Assembly (NCBI RefSeq): GCF_019468565.1
Contig: NZ_CP080521.1
Coordinates: 8,928,001 to 8,992,000 of the forward strand
DNA: 64,000 nucleotides
Direction of reading: 5' to 3'
From: Pseudonocardia sp. DSM 110487
GTDB lineage: Bacteria; Actinomycetota; Actinomycetes; Mycobacteriales; Pseudonocardiaceae
Part shown: positions 33,950 to 42,260 of the stretch, one piece after another
Position numbering within the stretch: position 1 is the first letter of the stretch
Layout of the letters: every line of letters begins with the position of its first letter
Program-made: the position numbers and the translations under genes
The notes under the pieces: model-generated
What the model saw: the letters and a program-made list of their open reading frames with translations, nothing else
The model's database searches: none
What the model was told of the DNA's origin: nothing

Positions 33950-34396
33950 ATGGATCCGGAGCTCTACTTCGAGGACCTCACCCCCGGCCGTGTCTTCGAC
34001 CTCGGCACCACAGTCGTCGACCGCGACGAGATGCTCGCGTTCGCCCGCCGGTTCGACCCGCAGCCGTTCCACGTCGACGACGACGCCGGCAAGGCCTCGA
34101 TCTTCGGTGCGCTCGCGGCGTCGGGCTGGTTCACCGCATCGCTGTGGATGCGCGCCTACGCCGACGGCGTGCTCGCCCGCGCCTCCTCCCTCGGCTCCCC
34201 CGGCGGCGAGGAGATCGCGTGGCCGGCCCCGGTGTTCGCGGGCGACGAGCTGCGGGCGTCGATGGAGGTGCTGGAAGCGCGCCGCTCCCGCAGCCGCCCG
34301 ACCCTCGGCCTCGTGAAGCTGCGGGCCTGGCTGCACCGCGGCGACGAGGTGGTCTACCGCAGCACCTTCACCGGCATGTTCGCCACACGGGCCTGA
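33950..34396 (+). CDS. MaoC-like hot-dog dehydratase
   Basis: 148 residues. Hot-dog fold with the opening YFEDLTPGRVFDLGTTVV and the hydratase motif FARRFDPQPFHVDDDAGK (Asp and His of the R-hydratase 2 site). Such proteins hydrate enoyl-CoA thioesters or act as accessory thioesterases. It follows hisN by 2 bp, so it belongs to the DinB-hisN-maoC operon. A nested hairpin terminates transcription 6 bp downstream. Confidence 0.88.
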   Translation: MDPELYFEDLTPGRVFDLGTTVVDRDEMLAFARRFDPQPFHVDDDAGKASIFGALAASGWFTASLWMRAYADGVLARASSLGSPGGEEIAWPAPVFAGDELRASMEVLEARRSRSRPTLGLVKLRAWLHRGDEVVYRSTFTGMFATRA

Positions 34397-34401
34397 GCGA
34401 G

Positions 34402-34473
34402 CACTTCACAGACTCACTGCCCGCTTCACACAAGGCGGGCCTTGTGTGAAGCGGACGCTGGGTTTGTGAAGTG
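34402..34473. terminator. Nested double hairpin between maoC-like and LLM genes
   Basis: Inner stem of 15 perfect pairs with a CGGG loop (34421-34435 with 34440-34454). An outer stem CACTTCACA/TGTGAAGTG (34402-34410 with 34465-34473) repeats the same CTTCACA core. It lies between convergent genes and is the strongest hairpin in the window. Confidence 0.85.
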
Positions 34474-34476
34474 GCC

Positions 34477-35646
34477 TCAGCCGCGGTCGGCGAGTTCCTT
34501 CGCGTACTTCTCGCTCATGTGGGCGACCGCCGCAACCTGCTGCTCGGCATGCCCGGTGCGGGTCTCGGTGGCCCGCGCCTTCGCGTCGAGCGTGGCCTGC
34601 GCCTGGCCCTGGAACCGCGGCATGACGTGCTGGGCGATCAGCTCGTAGGAGCGGCGTGTGGCCTGCGGGTTCGCCCACTCGTGCGCGAGCAGCAGCATGG
34701 CGCCGAACCCGCCGGACTGGTCGACGAGCCGCTGCACCTGCGCCGCCGCGTCGTCCGGCGTCCCGATCGCGCCGATCCCGGCCTCGTTGACGAAGTCGAT
34801 CATCTCCCGGACGTCACCGCCCTCCACCGCCATCTGCGGGAACGCGGCGACCTTCTGGAAGTAGCGGAACCACTGCTCGATGCCGTGCTCGACGTCCCGG
34901 TACGCCTGCTCCCGCGTCTCGGCGACGTGCATCAGCCCGACCAGACGCCACGCCGCGCGGTCGACGGTGGTGCCGAAGGTCGCCGCCCGCTCCTCCATGA
35001 CGTTCCAGTGGTGGGCGAGCGCGTCGAAACCCTCCTTGGTGAGCGTCGCCCCGATGGACAGCAGGCCGACGCCGTGCCTGCCCGCCAGGCGCGGCCCGGT
35101 CGGCGATGCCACGGCCGCGACGGCGACATCGAACAGCGGGTCGGAGTAGGGCCGCAGGTGCAGCCGGGCGTCGATCAGCTGGTGGGTGCGGGTGGTGGCC
35201 GTGACCGGCTCGTCGCCGCGCAGCAGCCGCATGACGATGTCGAGGTTCTCCTCGAGCAGCTCACGCGTGTCGGTGGGGTTCAGTCCGATCATCGCCGAGT
35301 CGGTGGGCAGCGAACCCGGACCGACACCCAGCATCACGCGCCCGCGCGTCAGGTGGTCGAGCAGCACGATCCGCTCCGCCACCCACAGCGGGTTGTGGTA
35401 GCTCAGCGATATCACGCCGGTGCCGAGCCGGATGCGCCTCGTGCGCTCGGCCGCCGCAGCGATGAAGATCTCGGGCGACGCGATGATCTCCGAGCCGGCG
35501 GAGTGGTGCTCACCGATCCACGCCTCGTCGTACCCCAGGTCGTCGAGGTGTTGGACGAGCTGCAGGTCGCGCTGCAGCGCGGTGGTCGGGTTCTCGCCCG
35601 CGGGGTGGAAGGGGGCCAGGAAGATGCCGAACCTCAGTCGGGTCAC
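34477..35646 (-). CDS. LLM-class flavin-dependent oxidoreductase
   Basis: 389 residues from a GTG at 35644-35646 with GGAG at proper spacing; a further upstream start lacks a ribosome site. Luciferase-like barrel: LRFGIFLAPFHP, YDEAWIGEHHSAG, RIRLGTGVISLSYHNP, MLGVGPGSLPTD. The family includes FMN-dependent monooxygenases (with a reductase partner) and F420-dependent enzymes. No reductase gene is adjacent and F420 genes exist in this genome, so either cofactor is possible. Substrate unknown. Flanked by the nested terminator and an Uma2 gene. Confidence 0.9.
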   Translation of the reverse strand: MTRLRFGIFLAPFHPAGENPTTALQRDLQLVQHLDDLGYDEAWIGEHHSAGSEIIASPEIFIAAAAERTRRIRLGTGVISLSYHNPLWVAERIVLLDHLTRGRVMLGVGPGSLPTDSAMIGLNPTDTRELLEENLDIVMRLLRGDEPVTATTRTHQLIDARLHLRPYSDPLFDVAVAAVASPTGPRLAGRHGVGLLSIGATLTKEGFDALAHHWNVMEERAATFGTTVDRAAWRLVGLMHVAETREQAYRDVEHGIEQWFRYFQKVAAFPQMAVEGGDVREMIDFVNEAGIGAIGTPDDAAAQVQRLVDQSGGFGAMLLLAHEWANPQATRRSYELIAQHVMPRFQGQAQATLDAKARATETRTGHAEQQVAAVAHMSEKYAKELADRG

Positions 35647-35706
35647 GAGCCGCTCCAGTCGTCGTTGACGGGGAGCTTCGACCGTAGGCACGATCGGCCC
35701 GCGCGG

Positions 35707-36285
35707 TCACCCCTCCGATGGGTGGGGCCTCCGCTCGACGAGCGCGCCGATGTCGATCCGCATCTCGAACGGCTCCAGGACGACGAGCGCACCGGTCGCG
35801 GTCTGGCTCTCCACGTAGCCGTCCTCCGGAGCGCCCAGCCCGTAGACCGTGATCGACGGAGCGGGCGGGTCGAGGTCGACCACCCAGTAGTGGGGGATCC
35901 CCGCCTCGGCGTACTCGAAGTGCTTCATGTGAGTGTCGATCTTGCGGGAGCCAGGCGAGATGATCTCCACCGCAAGTAGTACCTCGCCTGCCGCAACCCG
36001 ACTTTCCGGGCCGTCGGCGCGCACGATGACGAGGTCGGGTGCGCGGACGGTCGCCGGTCCTTCGGCCTCGACGACCACCTCGAAGTCGGGAAGGACCTCC
36101 CAATCCGGCGGGAGTTGCCGCTCCATCTGCGAGGCAAGCCGCACGAGCGCGCGCTGGTGCCTCCTTGCCGGTTTCGGCGACACGACGAGCACGCCCTCCT
36201 GCAGCTCGTAGTGCGCCGAGTTGTCCTCGGGCAGGGCGTCCCACTGGTCGAGAGTCAAAAGCTCCCGGGGGATCGGCAGCGCCAC
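35707..36285 (-). CDS. Uma2-family restriction-endonuclease-like protein
   Basis: 192 residues from a GTG at 36283-36285 with GGAGGTG upstream. PD-(D/E)XK fold pattern: APDLVIVRADGPES, LLAVEIISPGSRKIDTHMK and FEYAEAGIPHYWVVDLD. Uma2 (DUF820) proteins are abundant in cyanobacteria and some actinobacteria, often many per genome, with unknown roles. No methylase or toxin partner lies nearby. Possible mobile-type gene; activity is predicted only from the fold. Confidence 0.85.
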   Translation of the reverse strand: MALPIPRELLTLDQWDALPEDNSAHYELQEGVLVVSPKPARRHQRALVRLASQMERQLPPDWEVLPDFEVVVEAEGPATVRAPDLVIVRADGPESRVAAGEVLLAVEIISPGSRKIDTHMKHFEYAEAGIPHYWVVDLDPPAPSITVYGLGAPEDGYVESQTATGALVVLEPFEMRIDIGALVERRPHPSEG

Positions 36286-36337
36286 CGCGCACCTCCTCGA
36301 AACGTCTCCGCCATTGTGTCGCAGGCCACCGACAGAA

Positions 36338-37288
36338 CTACCGACCGCCGCCCAGCGCCCGCACCACCCGCGACGGCGACGGCCGCCCCAGCTTCTCGGC
36401 CATCCACACGCTCGTTGCGACGAGCGCGTCGAGGTCGACCCCGTGCCCGATGCCGAGGCCGTCGAGCATCCAGACGAGGTCCTCCGTGGCGAGGTTGCCG
36501 GTGGCGGACTCGGCGTAGGGGCAGCCACCGAGCCCTCCGGCGCTCGCGTCCACGGTGCGCACGCCGCGGCGCAGGGCGGCGAGCGTGTTGGCGAGCGCCT
36601 GGCCGTAGGTGTCGTGGAAGTGCACCGCGAGATGCCGGACGGGCACCCCGGCCGCGACGCAGCCGTCGAGCACGGCGTCGACGTGCCCAGGGGTCCCGGT
36701 GCCGATCGTGTCGCCGAGGGAGATCTGGTGGCAGCCCATCCCCGCCAACCTGCGCGTCACCGCCGCCACCTGCTCGGGCGCCACGGCGCCTTCCCACGGA
36801 TCGCCGAAGCACATCGAGACGTACCCGCGCACACGCAGGCCTGCCTCGAGCGCCCGCTTCACCACGGGCTCGAACATGGCGAACTGCGCGTCGAGCGAGC
36901 TGTTGAGGTTGCGCTGGGCGAAGGTGTCGGTTGCGCTCGCGAAGACGGCGATGTGCGAGACGCCTGCGTCGAGGGCCCGGTCGAGGCCGCGCTCGTTCGG
37001 CACGAGCACCGGGTAGTCCACGCCTTCCGTGCGCACCAGCAGGCGCAGCAGGTCACCCGCGTCCGCGAGCTGGGGCACCCACTTGGGGTGCACGAAGCTG
37101 GTGGCCTCCAGTACGCGCAGGCCCGCGGCTGCGAGCCGGTGCAGGAACTCGGCCTTCGCCTCGACCGGCACGATCGCCGACTCGTTCTGCAGCCCGTCCC
37201 TCGCCCCGACCTCGTAGATCGTGACGTGCTCAGGGAGCCCGGGGGCGGGCACCGGCATCGGCAGTGGTCTCGTCGGCGGTCTCGTCAC
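36338..37288 (-). CDS. mvaB: Hydroxymethylglutaryl-CoA lyase
   Basis: 316 residues from a GTG at 37286-37288 preceded by GAGGTGG. TIM barrel lyase: YEVGARDGLQNESAIVP (active-site Arg-Asp), EATSFVHPKWVPQLAD, ISLGDTIGTGTPGHV, LAVHFHDTYGQAL and the catalytic-cysteine loop GGLGGCPYAESATGN. It cleaves HMG-CoA to acetoacetate and acetyl-CoA, the last step of leucine breakdown. The gene is 12 bp after the PH-domain gene. No other leucine catabolic gene is adjacent, although the biotin carboxylase genes are close. Confidence 0.94.
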   Translation of the reverse strand: MTRPPTRPLPMPVPAPGLPEHVTIYEVGARDGLQNESAIVPVEAKAEFLHRLAAAGLRVLEATSFVHPKWVPQLADAGDLLRLLVRTEGVDYPVLVPNERGLDRALDAGVSHIAVFASATDTFAQRNLNSSLDAQFAMFEPVVKRALEAGLRVRGYVSMCFGDPWEGAVAPEQVAAVTRRLAGMGCHQISLGDTIGTGTPGHVDAVLDGCVAAGVPVRHLAVHFHDTYGQALANTLAALRRGVRTVDASAGGLGGCPYAESATGNLATEDLVWMLDGLGIGHGVDLDALVATSVWMAEKLGRPSPSRVVRALGGGR

Positions 37289-37300
37289 TGTTCCACCTCG

Positions 37301-37789
37301 TTACTGGCCGACCTCGTTGTAGAGCACGGCGTGCACGCGCCGCACGCCAGGGACGTCGTCGAACTCGAGGGACTCGTCGGAGTCCGACTCGATGGCGAGC
37401 GTGCCCGCTCCGAGCATCCGCTCCAGCAGGCCCTGCCGGAACTGCACGCTGCTGATCCGCTTCAGCGGGATGTCCATGCCCTTGCGGGTGAGGACCCCCT
37501 CCCGCACCAGCACCCGGCGATCGGTCACCACGAAGTGCGTGGTGCGCCAGCGCAGCACCGGGAAGACCGTGAACCGCCCGACGAGCGCGAGGCCGGCCAC
37601 GGCCAGCCCCAGCCACGCCCACGGCGCCCAGCTCTGCGCGCTCACGAGCGCGGCGACGAAGCTCGCGACCCCGACGACGAGCAGCAGCACGACGACGGGC
37701 ACGACCAGCATCTTCCAGTGCGGGTGCCGGTGCACGACCACCTGCTCGTCCTCCACGAGCAGATCGTCCGGATAAGCCACGGGAGCCAC
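37301..37789 (-). CDS. PH-domain (bPH2) membrane protein, Rv3278c type
   Basis: 162 residues. Two adjacent helices (about 28-48 and 53-73) follow a short cytoplasmic tail. Then comes a bacterial PH domain with TTHFVVTDRRVLVREGVLTR and IPLKRISSVQFRQGLLERML. The arrangement is that of the YdbS/YdbT-like proteins, in which the domain lies at the membrane. The position between birA and GtrA-type genes matches mycobacteria. Function unknown. Confidence 0.88.
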   Translation of the reverse strand: MAPVAYPDDLLVEDEQVVVHRHPHWKMLVVPVVVLLLVVGVASFVAALVSAQSWAPWAWLGLAVAGLALVGRFTVFPVLRWRTTHFVVTDRRVLVREGVLTRKGMDIPLKRISSVQFRQGLLERMLGAGTLAIESDSDESLEFDDVPGVRRVHAVLYNEVGQ

Positions 37790-37833
37790 GTTAGGCGTTC
37801 GCGGCGGCGGTCCGTCGCCAGGACGCGCTGCGG

Positions 37834-38640
37834 CTACCCGGAAGGGCGCAGGTGCACGACGTCGCCCGCGGCGACGGCACGCCGGTGGCCTGCCGCGTCG
37901 AGCAGCAGGAGCCGTCCGTCGCGGTCGACGTCCTCCGCGATGCCATGCAGGGCCGCACCGCCGGGCAGCTCGACCCTGACCTCCGAGCCGAGGGTGACGC
38001 AGCCGGCCCGGTAGTCGGCGCGCAGCCGGGTGCCCTCCGCGTCACCCCGGCCGTCGCGCCACGCGGCTTCCCGCTCGGCGAGCCGGTCCAGCAGGGTGGT
38101 GAGCACCTGTGTGCGATCGACGAACGCGCCTTCGTCGGCGAGCGACGTGGCCAGGGGCTGGTCGGGGGGCGAAGCCGCGACGTTCAGCCCGATCCCGACG
38201 ACGACGGCGGGTCGCACGGCGTCGGCGACCTCGGCGAGGATCCCGGCCGCCTTCCGCCGCCCCGGTCCGAGCAGCAGGTCGTTCGGCCACTTGAGCCCGG
38301 CCGGGACGTCGCAGACCGCGCGGATGGCGTCGAGCAGGGCGAGCCCTGTGAGCAGCGGCAGCCATGCGAACCGCGCGGGCGGCACCCCGGTGGGGCGCAG
38401 CAGCACGCTGACCGTGATCCCGGTGCCCGGCGGGGCCACCCAGGTGCGCGCGAGCCTGCCGCGCCCTGCCTCCTGGTGCTCGGCGACGAGGACTGTGCGA
38501 TCGGGCGCACCGTCCGCGGCGGCGGCGAGGAGGTCGGCGTTGGTGGAGCCCGTGCGCTGCACGACGTCGACCTGCTCCCACCGCCCGGTGAGCGCTGCCC
38601 GAAGTGCGGCTGCGTCCAGCGGCTCGACGGTCCGGTGCAT
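37834..38640 (-). CDS. birA: Biotin-[acetyl-CoA-carboxylase] ligase
   Basis: 268 residues from an ATG at 38638-38640. It attaches biotin to the AccA3 carrier lysine. Catalytic motifs: QRTGSTNADLLAAAADG, AEHQEAGRGRLARTW (GRGR biotin/ATP loop), GLKWPNDLLLGP and GIGLNVAAS. There is no N-terminal helix-turn-helix, so it is the mono-functional ligase without repressor activity. Divergent from accD5, its substrate pathway. Confidence 0.95.
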   Translation of the reverse strand: MHRTVEPLDAAALRAALTGRWEQVDVVQRTGSTNADLLAAAADGAPDRTVLVAEHQEAGRGRLARTWVAPPGTGITVSVLLRPTGVPPARFAWLPLLTGLALLDAIRAVCDVPAGLKWPNDLLLGPGRRKAAGILAEVADAVRPAVVVGIGLNVAASPPDQPLATSLADEGAFVDRTQVLTTLLDRLAEREAAWRDGRGDAEGTRLRADYRAGCVTLGSEVRVELPGGAALHGIAEDVDRDGRLLLLDAAGHRRAVAAGDVVHLRPSG

Positions 38641-38798
38641 GCCTGGTGACGCTACCGGCGAGTCACCCGGCCCGCTGGCCTTTCCCCGCACTCGCGGCGG
38701 ACGGCGGGGGACCGTCGCCGGACGCGCGGCGGTGGACGCCGAGCCGCGTGACGCGCATCGCGGCGACGGAGCCGCCTGCGGCGTTAGGCTCCCGGGCC

Positions 38799-40427
38799 AT
38801 GAGCGCCGCAACGGAGCCGTTCGCGTCCGGCCCCGAGCCCGACATCCACACGACCGCGGGCAAGATCGCCGACCTGTACCGGCGTATCGACGGTGCCGTG
38901 CACGCGGGCAGCGAGGCCGCGGTGGAGCGGCAGCACGCGAAGGGCCGCCAGACCGCGCGCGAGCGCGTCGACCAGCTGCTCGACCCCGGCTCGTTCGTCG
39001 AGCTCGACGCGCTCACCCGGCATCGCTCCACCAACTTCGGGATGCAGGAGAAGCGTCCGTTCGGTGACGGCGTCGTCACCGGCACCGGCACCATCGACGG
39101 CCGGCCGGTCGCGGTGTTCAGCCAGGACGCCACCGTGTTCGGCGGCGCGCTCGGCGAGGTGTACGGCGAGAAGATCGTCAAGGTCATGGACATGGCCGCC
39201 AAGATCGGCTGCCCGGTCATCGGCATCAACGACGGCGGCGGCGCGCGCATCCAGGAGGGCGTGGTCGCGCTCGGGCTCTACGGCGAGATCTTCGTGCGCA
39301 ACGTGCGCAGCTCGGGGGTGATCCCGCAGATCTCGCTGGTGATGGGGCCGTGCGCGGGCGGCGCCGTGTACTCGCCCGCCATCACCGACTTCACCGTGAT
39401 GGTCGACGGCACCAGCCACATGTTCATCACCGGGCCGGACATCATCAAGACGGTCACCGGCGAGGACGTCGACTTCGAGGACCTCGGCGGCGGCCGGGCG
39501 CACAACACGAAGTCCGGCGTGGCGCACTACCTCGCCGACGACGAGGCCGACGCGTTCTCCTACGTCAAGGAACTGCTGTCGTTCCTGCCGTCGAACAACC
39601 TGTCCGAGCCACCCTCGTACCCGGCGCCTGAGCCGGCAGATGGCGCGATAGCCGACTCCCTCACCGACACCGACCTCGAGCTGGACGCGGTCATCCCGGA
39701 CTCGCCCAACACCCCGTACGACATCCACGACGTGATCACGCGGGTGCTGGACGACGGCGAGTTCCTCGAGGTGCACGCGCTCTTCGCGCCCAACATCGTC
39801 GTCGGCTTCGGGCGGGTCGACGGCCGGTCGGTCGGCGTGGTCGCGAACCAGCCCACCCAGTTCGCGGGCTGCCTGGACATCGACGCATCCGAGAAGGCGG
39901 CCCGGTTCGTCCGCACCTGCGACGCGTTCAACATCCCGATCCTCACGTTCGTGGACGTCCCCGGCTTCCTCCCGGGCACCGACCAGGAGTGGAACGGGAT
40001 CATCCGCCGCGGCGCGAAGCTGATCTACGCATACGCCGAGGCCACCGTTCCGAAGATCACCGTGATCACCCGCAAGGCCTACGGCGGGGCGTACGACGTC
40101 ATGGGCTCCAAGCACCTGGGTGCGGACGTGAACGTCGCGTGGCCCACCGCGCAGATCGCCGTCACCGGGGCGGCGGGCGCGGTGAGCATCCTCTACCGCA
40201 AGGAGCTCGCGGGGCTGTCAGGCGACGAGCTCGCGGCCCGCAGGGCCGACCTGCAGCAGGAGTACGAGGACACCCTCGCCAACCCCTACATCGCGGCCGA
40301 CCGCGGGTACATCGACGGAGTCATCCCGCCGTCGCACACGCGCGGCTACGTCGCGAGGTCACTGCGGCTGCTCGCCACCAAGCGCGAGGCCGTGCCGGCC
40401 CGCAAGCACGGGAACATCCCCCTGTGA
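38799..40427 (+). CDS. accD5: Acyl-CoA carboxylase beta (carboxyltransferase) subunit
   Basis: 542 residues from the ATG at 38799. Carboxyltransferase domains: MQEKRPFGDGVVTGTGTIDG, INDGGGARIQEGVVALGLYG, GPCAGGAVYSPAITDF, and the C half FVDVPGFLPGTDQEWNGIIR and KAYGGAYDVMGSKHLGAD. The length and partner order (accD5-accE5, with birA upstream) match the M. tuberculosis propionyl-CoA carboxylase beta subunit. It transfers CO2 from biotin to propionyl-CoA, giving methylmalonyl-CoA for branched or methyl-branched lipids. Confidence 0.96.
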   Translation: MSAATEPFASGPEPDIHTTAGKIADLYRRIDGAVHAGSEAAVERQHAKGRQTARERVDQLLDPGSFVELDALTRHRSTNFGMQEKRPFGDGVVTGTGTIDGRPVAVFSQDATVFGGALGEVYGEKIVKVMDMAAKIGCPVIGINDGGGARIQEGVVALGLYGEIFVRNVRSSGVIPQISLVMGPCAGGAVYSPAITDFTVMVDGTSHMFITGPDIIKTVTGEDVDFEDLGGGRAHNTKSGVAHYLADDEADAFSYVKELLSFLPSNNLSEPPSYPAPEPADGAIADSLTDTDLELDAVIPDSPNTPYDIHDVITRVLDDGEFLEVHALFAPNIVVGFGRVDGRSVGVVANQPTQFAGCLDIDASEKAARFVRTCDAFNIPILTFVDVPGFLPGTDQEWNGIIRRGAKLIYAYAEATVPKITVITRKAYGGAYDVMGSKHLGADVNVAWPTAQIAVTGAAGAVSILYRKELAGLSGDELAARRADLQQEYEDTLANPYIAADRGYIDGVIPPSHTRGYVARSLRLLATKREAVPARKHGNIPL

Positions 40428-40663
40428 CGAAGGACAGCGCGACGACCCCGGAGGAGCGGCGGGCCGCGTTCCGCGTGGTCAGGGGCGATCCGTCGGACGA
40501 GGAGCTCGCGGCGCTCACCGTCGTGCTCGCGGCCGTCGCCTCGTCTCCACCCGCCCCGGCGGGGCCTCCCGCCCGGGACCGCTGGTCCGATCCCGCCACG
40601 CGTTTCCGCACGCCGCTGCACCCCGGCCCCGGGGTGTGGCGCACGTCGACCTGGCCGCGCTGA
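40424..40663 (+). CDS. accE5: Acyl-CoA carboxylase epsilon subunit
   Basis: 79 residues, GTG overlapping the accD5 stop (GTGA). It carries the typical small epsilon pattern FRVVRGDPSDEELAALTVVL followed by a proline-rich stretch and a basic C-terminus with RTSTW. In streptomycetes and mycobacteria the epsilon subunit raises activity of the alpha-beta complex. It is cotranslated with accD5. Confidence 0.9.
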   Translation: MTKDSATTPEERRAAFRVVRGDPSDEELAALTVVLAAVASSPPAPAGPPARDRWSDPATRFRTPLHPGPGVWRTSTWPR

Positions 40664-40670
40664 CCCCCCA

Positions 40671-40787
40671 CCGGTGGTCGAGTAGGGCCAGCGCCCCAGC
40701 GCCGGCCCGTATCGAGACCACCTCGAAGACCGGCATGTGGTCTCGATACGCGCCGGCCCTGGCGGGCCGGCGCTACTCGACCACCGG
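40671..40787. repeat. 117-bp nested palindromic repeat after accE5
   Basis: Outer stem CCGGTGGTCGAGTAG (40671-40685) with its complement at 40773-40787. Inner stem CGTATCGAGACCAC (40708-40721) with its complement at 40737-40750. The arms between are GC-rich and imperfectly complementary. A partial third copy CGGCGCTACTCGA follows at 40798-40810. Probably also the accD5-accE5 terminator. Same core as 30646-30673. Confidence 0.75.
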
Positions 40788-40834
40788 AAGAGAGCCCGGC
40801 GCTACTCGAACCTGCGGTGGTTGCCGCTAAGCGG

Positions 40835-40886
40835 ACCTCAAAGCTTTCTGAAGACGGTGGCCTCTGCGGGTGGCGCAGCCCACACT
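40835..40886 (+). promoter_or_regulatory. Shared 52-bp upstream element, copy A
   Basis: Starts ACCTCAAAG, carries TGAAGA 11 bp after the first TCAAA half, and ends with GTGG-6-CCAC inverted repeat and ACACT. It aligns over its length, with one single-base gap, to elements at 51931-51983 and 56413-56465, all upstream of Gly-rich-tailed genes. Its end lies 69 bp before the GTG start of the next gene. Likely promoter/operator; the protein that binds is unknown. Confidence 0.65.
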
Positions 40887-40955
40887 CGGTTCCGACGGCC
40901 GGGGTGATCGGCGTCCAGGGGGGACGGTGAGCCCGGCCACGAGGAGGCGATCGAG

Positions 40956-41219
40956 GTGGGAACAGTCATCTGGATCGGCATTGCCGCGATAGTCGTGATC
41001 GCCGTGGTGATCGCCGCGATCGGGAAGCCCGGCGACGGCCATGGCGGCACCCGGAACGCCGCAGCGCACCGCGGCCGCTCCCGTGTCGGCAGCTCACGCG
41101 GGTACGGCGGCACAGGCGCTCACAGCGGAGGGCACGCGGCGAGCACATGGGGTGGCGACAGCGGCAGCTGTGGTGACAGCTCCGGTGGAGGCTTCGGCGG
41201 CGGGGGCGGCAGCTGCTGA
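40956..41219 (+). CDS. Small membrane-anchored Gly/Ser/Cys-rich protein (A)
   Basis: 87 residues, GTG with GAGGAGG upstream. One N-terminal membrane helix (residues 3-22, TVIWIGIAAIVVIAVVIAAI) is followed by a basic stretch with His and Arg. The tail from about residue 64 is rich in Gly, Ser and Asp with Cys72 and a C-terminal Cys87. No known domain. The layout resembles the product at 52018 and, by its tail, the TIGR04222 protein at 56503, all with the same upstream element. A terminator at 41244 makes it a single-gene unit. Reading frame and start are supported by the ribosome site and the conserved layout, not by homology. Confidence 0.75.
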   Translation: MGTVIWIGIAAIVVIAVVIAAIGKPGDGHGGTRNAAAHRGRSRVGSSRGYGGTGAHSGGHAASTWGGDSGSCGDSSGGGFGGGGGSC

Positions 41220-41243
41220 TCCGCCTTTCGATCCACCGCACCC

Positions 41244-41277
41244 GACCGGCCCGTCCCCATCAGGGGTCGGGCCGGTC
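41244..41277. terminator. Strong hairpin between gene A and cvnD
   Basis: GACCGGCCCG (41244-41253) pairs with CGGGCCGGTC (41268-41277) and continues after one mismatch as CCCC-ATCA-GGGG. Located between convergent genes ending at 41219 and 41295. Confidence 0.85.
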
Positions 41278-41294
41278 TGCTGTGCGGGGCGGGG

Positions 41295-41876
41295 TCAGCC
41301 CGCTCGCACCACCGCCGTGCGGGCGAGCGCGTGCTCGACCAGCGTCACCAGTGCGTCCCGGCTCGAGTGCGGGTCCCGCGCGTCCATCCACACGAGCGGG
41401 CAGTCGGAGGGCAACGCGAGCGCGTCGCGCACGGTGTCGGGGTCGTAGTCGTCGGCGCCGGGGAACCGGTTGACGCCCACCACGAACGGCAGCCTCCGGT
41501 TCTCGAAGAAGTCGATCGCGGGGAAACAGTCGTCGATCCGGCGCAGGTCCACCAGCACGACGGCACCGACGGAGCCGCGGGCGAGCTCGTCCCACATGAA
41601 CCAGAACCGGCTCTGTCCCGGCGTCCCGAACAGGTACAGGATCAGGGACTGGTCGACGGTGATGCGCCCGAAGTCCATCGCCACCGTCGTGGTGGTCTTG
41701 TTGGGCACCATGTCGGCCTCGTCGACCCCGATCGATGCCGTGGTCATGGCCTGCTCGGTGAGCAGCGGCGGGATCTCAGAGAGCGAGCTCACGAGCGTCG
41801 TCTTGCCCACGCCGAACCCGCCCGCGATCAACACCTTCAGCGGGATCAGCTCGTCGGGATCAGTGTGAGCGTGCAC
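41295..41876 (-). CDS. cvnD: Conservon GTP-binding protein CvnD
   Basis: 193 residues from a GTG at 41874-41876 with GGAGGG upstream; it overlaps the DUF742 gene. P-loop VLIAGGFGVGKTTLVSSLS (about residues 14-32), then VAMDFGRITVDQSLILYLFG with the DxxG-type region, GTPGQSRFWFMWDELARG, and VVGVNRFPG in place of NKxD. Ras-like GTPase of the family in conservons, acting with roadblock and DUF742 proteins below a sensor kinase. Last gene of cvnABCD. Confidence 0.92.
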   Translation of the reverse strand: MHAHTDPDELIPLKVLIAGGFGVGKTTLVSSLSEIPPLLTEQAMTTASIGVDEADMVPNKTTTTVAMDFGRITVDQSLILYLFGTPGQSRFWFMWDELARGSVGAVVLVDLRRIDDCFPAIDFFENRRLPFVVGVNRFPGADDYDPDTVRDALALPSDCPLVWMDARDPHSSRDALVTLVEHALARTAVVRAG

Positions 41877-42258
41877 GAAGTCCCTCCAACAACCGTTCCA
41901 AGATCTCGGGGGCCGGACCGCCGTCGGTCGAGGGCGGAAGGTGCACGGCCAGGTACCCGGCGTCGACCAGGTCGCTGACCAGCACCCTGGCCACGCCGAC
42001 CGGAACCTGCAGCGCCGCACCGATCTCGACGACCGAGATCGGCCGCGCCGCGAGCTCGACGGTCGCGCGGTACTCCAGGTGCAGCTCGTCGGCTCGATGG
42101 CCGGTGGGGGTCACGGTCACCAACGTCTCGACCGGCAGCTCCGCACCCGTCGAGGAGCGGGTACGCCCCCCGGTGAGGGCGTACACCGGCACCACCCGAC
42201 CACCCTGTACCTCCTCTGTGCCGGACGAGTGGCGGCCTACGGCGTCCGGGAGCGACAC
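41860..42258 (-). CDS. cvnC: Conservon DUF742 protein CvnC
   Basis: 132 residues from a GTG at 42256-42258, 2 bp after the cvnB stop. Winged-helix-like pattern with VRPVYALTGG-like opening (VVPVYALTGGRTRSS) and SVVEIGAALQVPVGVARVLVSDLVDAGYLAVH, typical of DUF742. It is the putative DNA- or partner-binding element of the conservon. The overlap with cvnD of 17 bp implies tight coupling. Confidence 0.92.
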   Translation of the reverse strand: MSLPDAVGRHSSGTEEVQGGRVVPVYALTGGRTRSSTGAELPVETLVTVTPTGHRADELHLEYRATVELAARPISVVEIGAALQVPVGVARVLVSDLVDAGYLAVHLPPSTDGGPAPEILERLLEGLRARSH

Positions 42259-42260
42259 GG

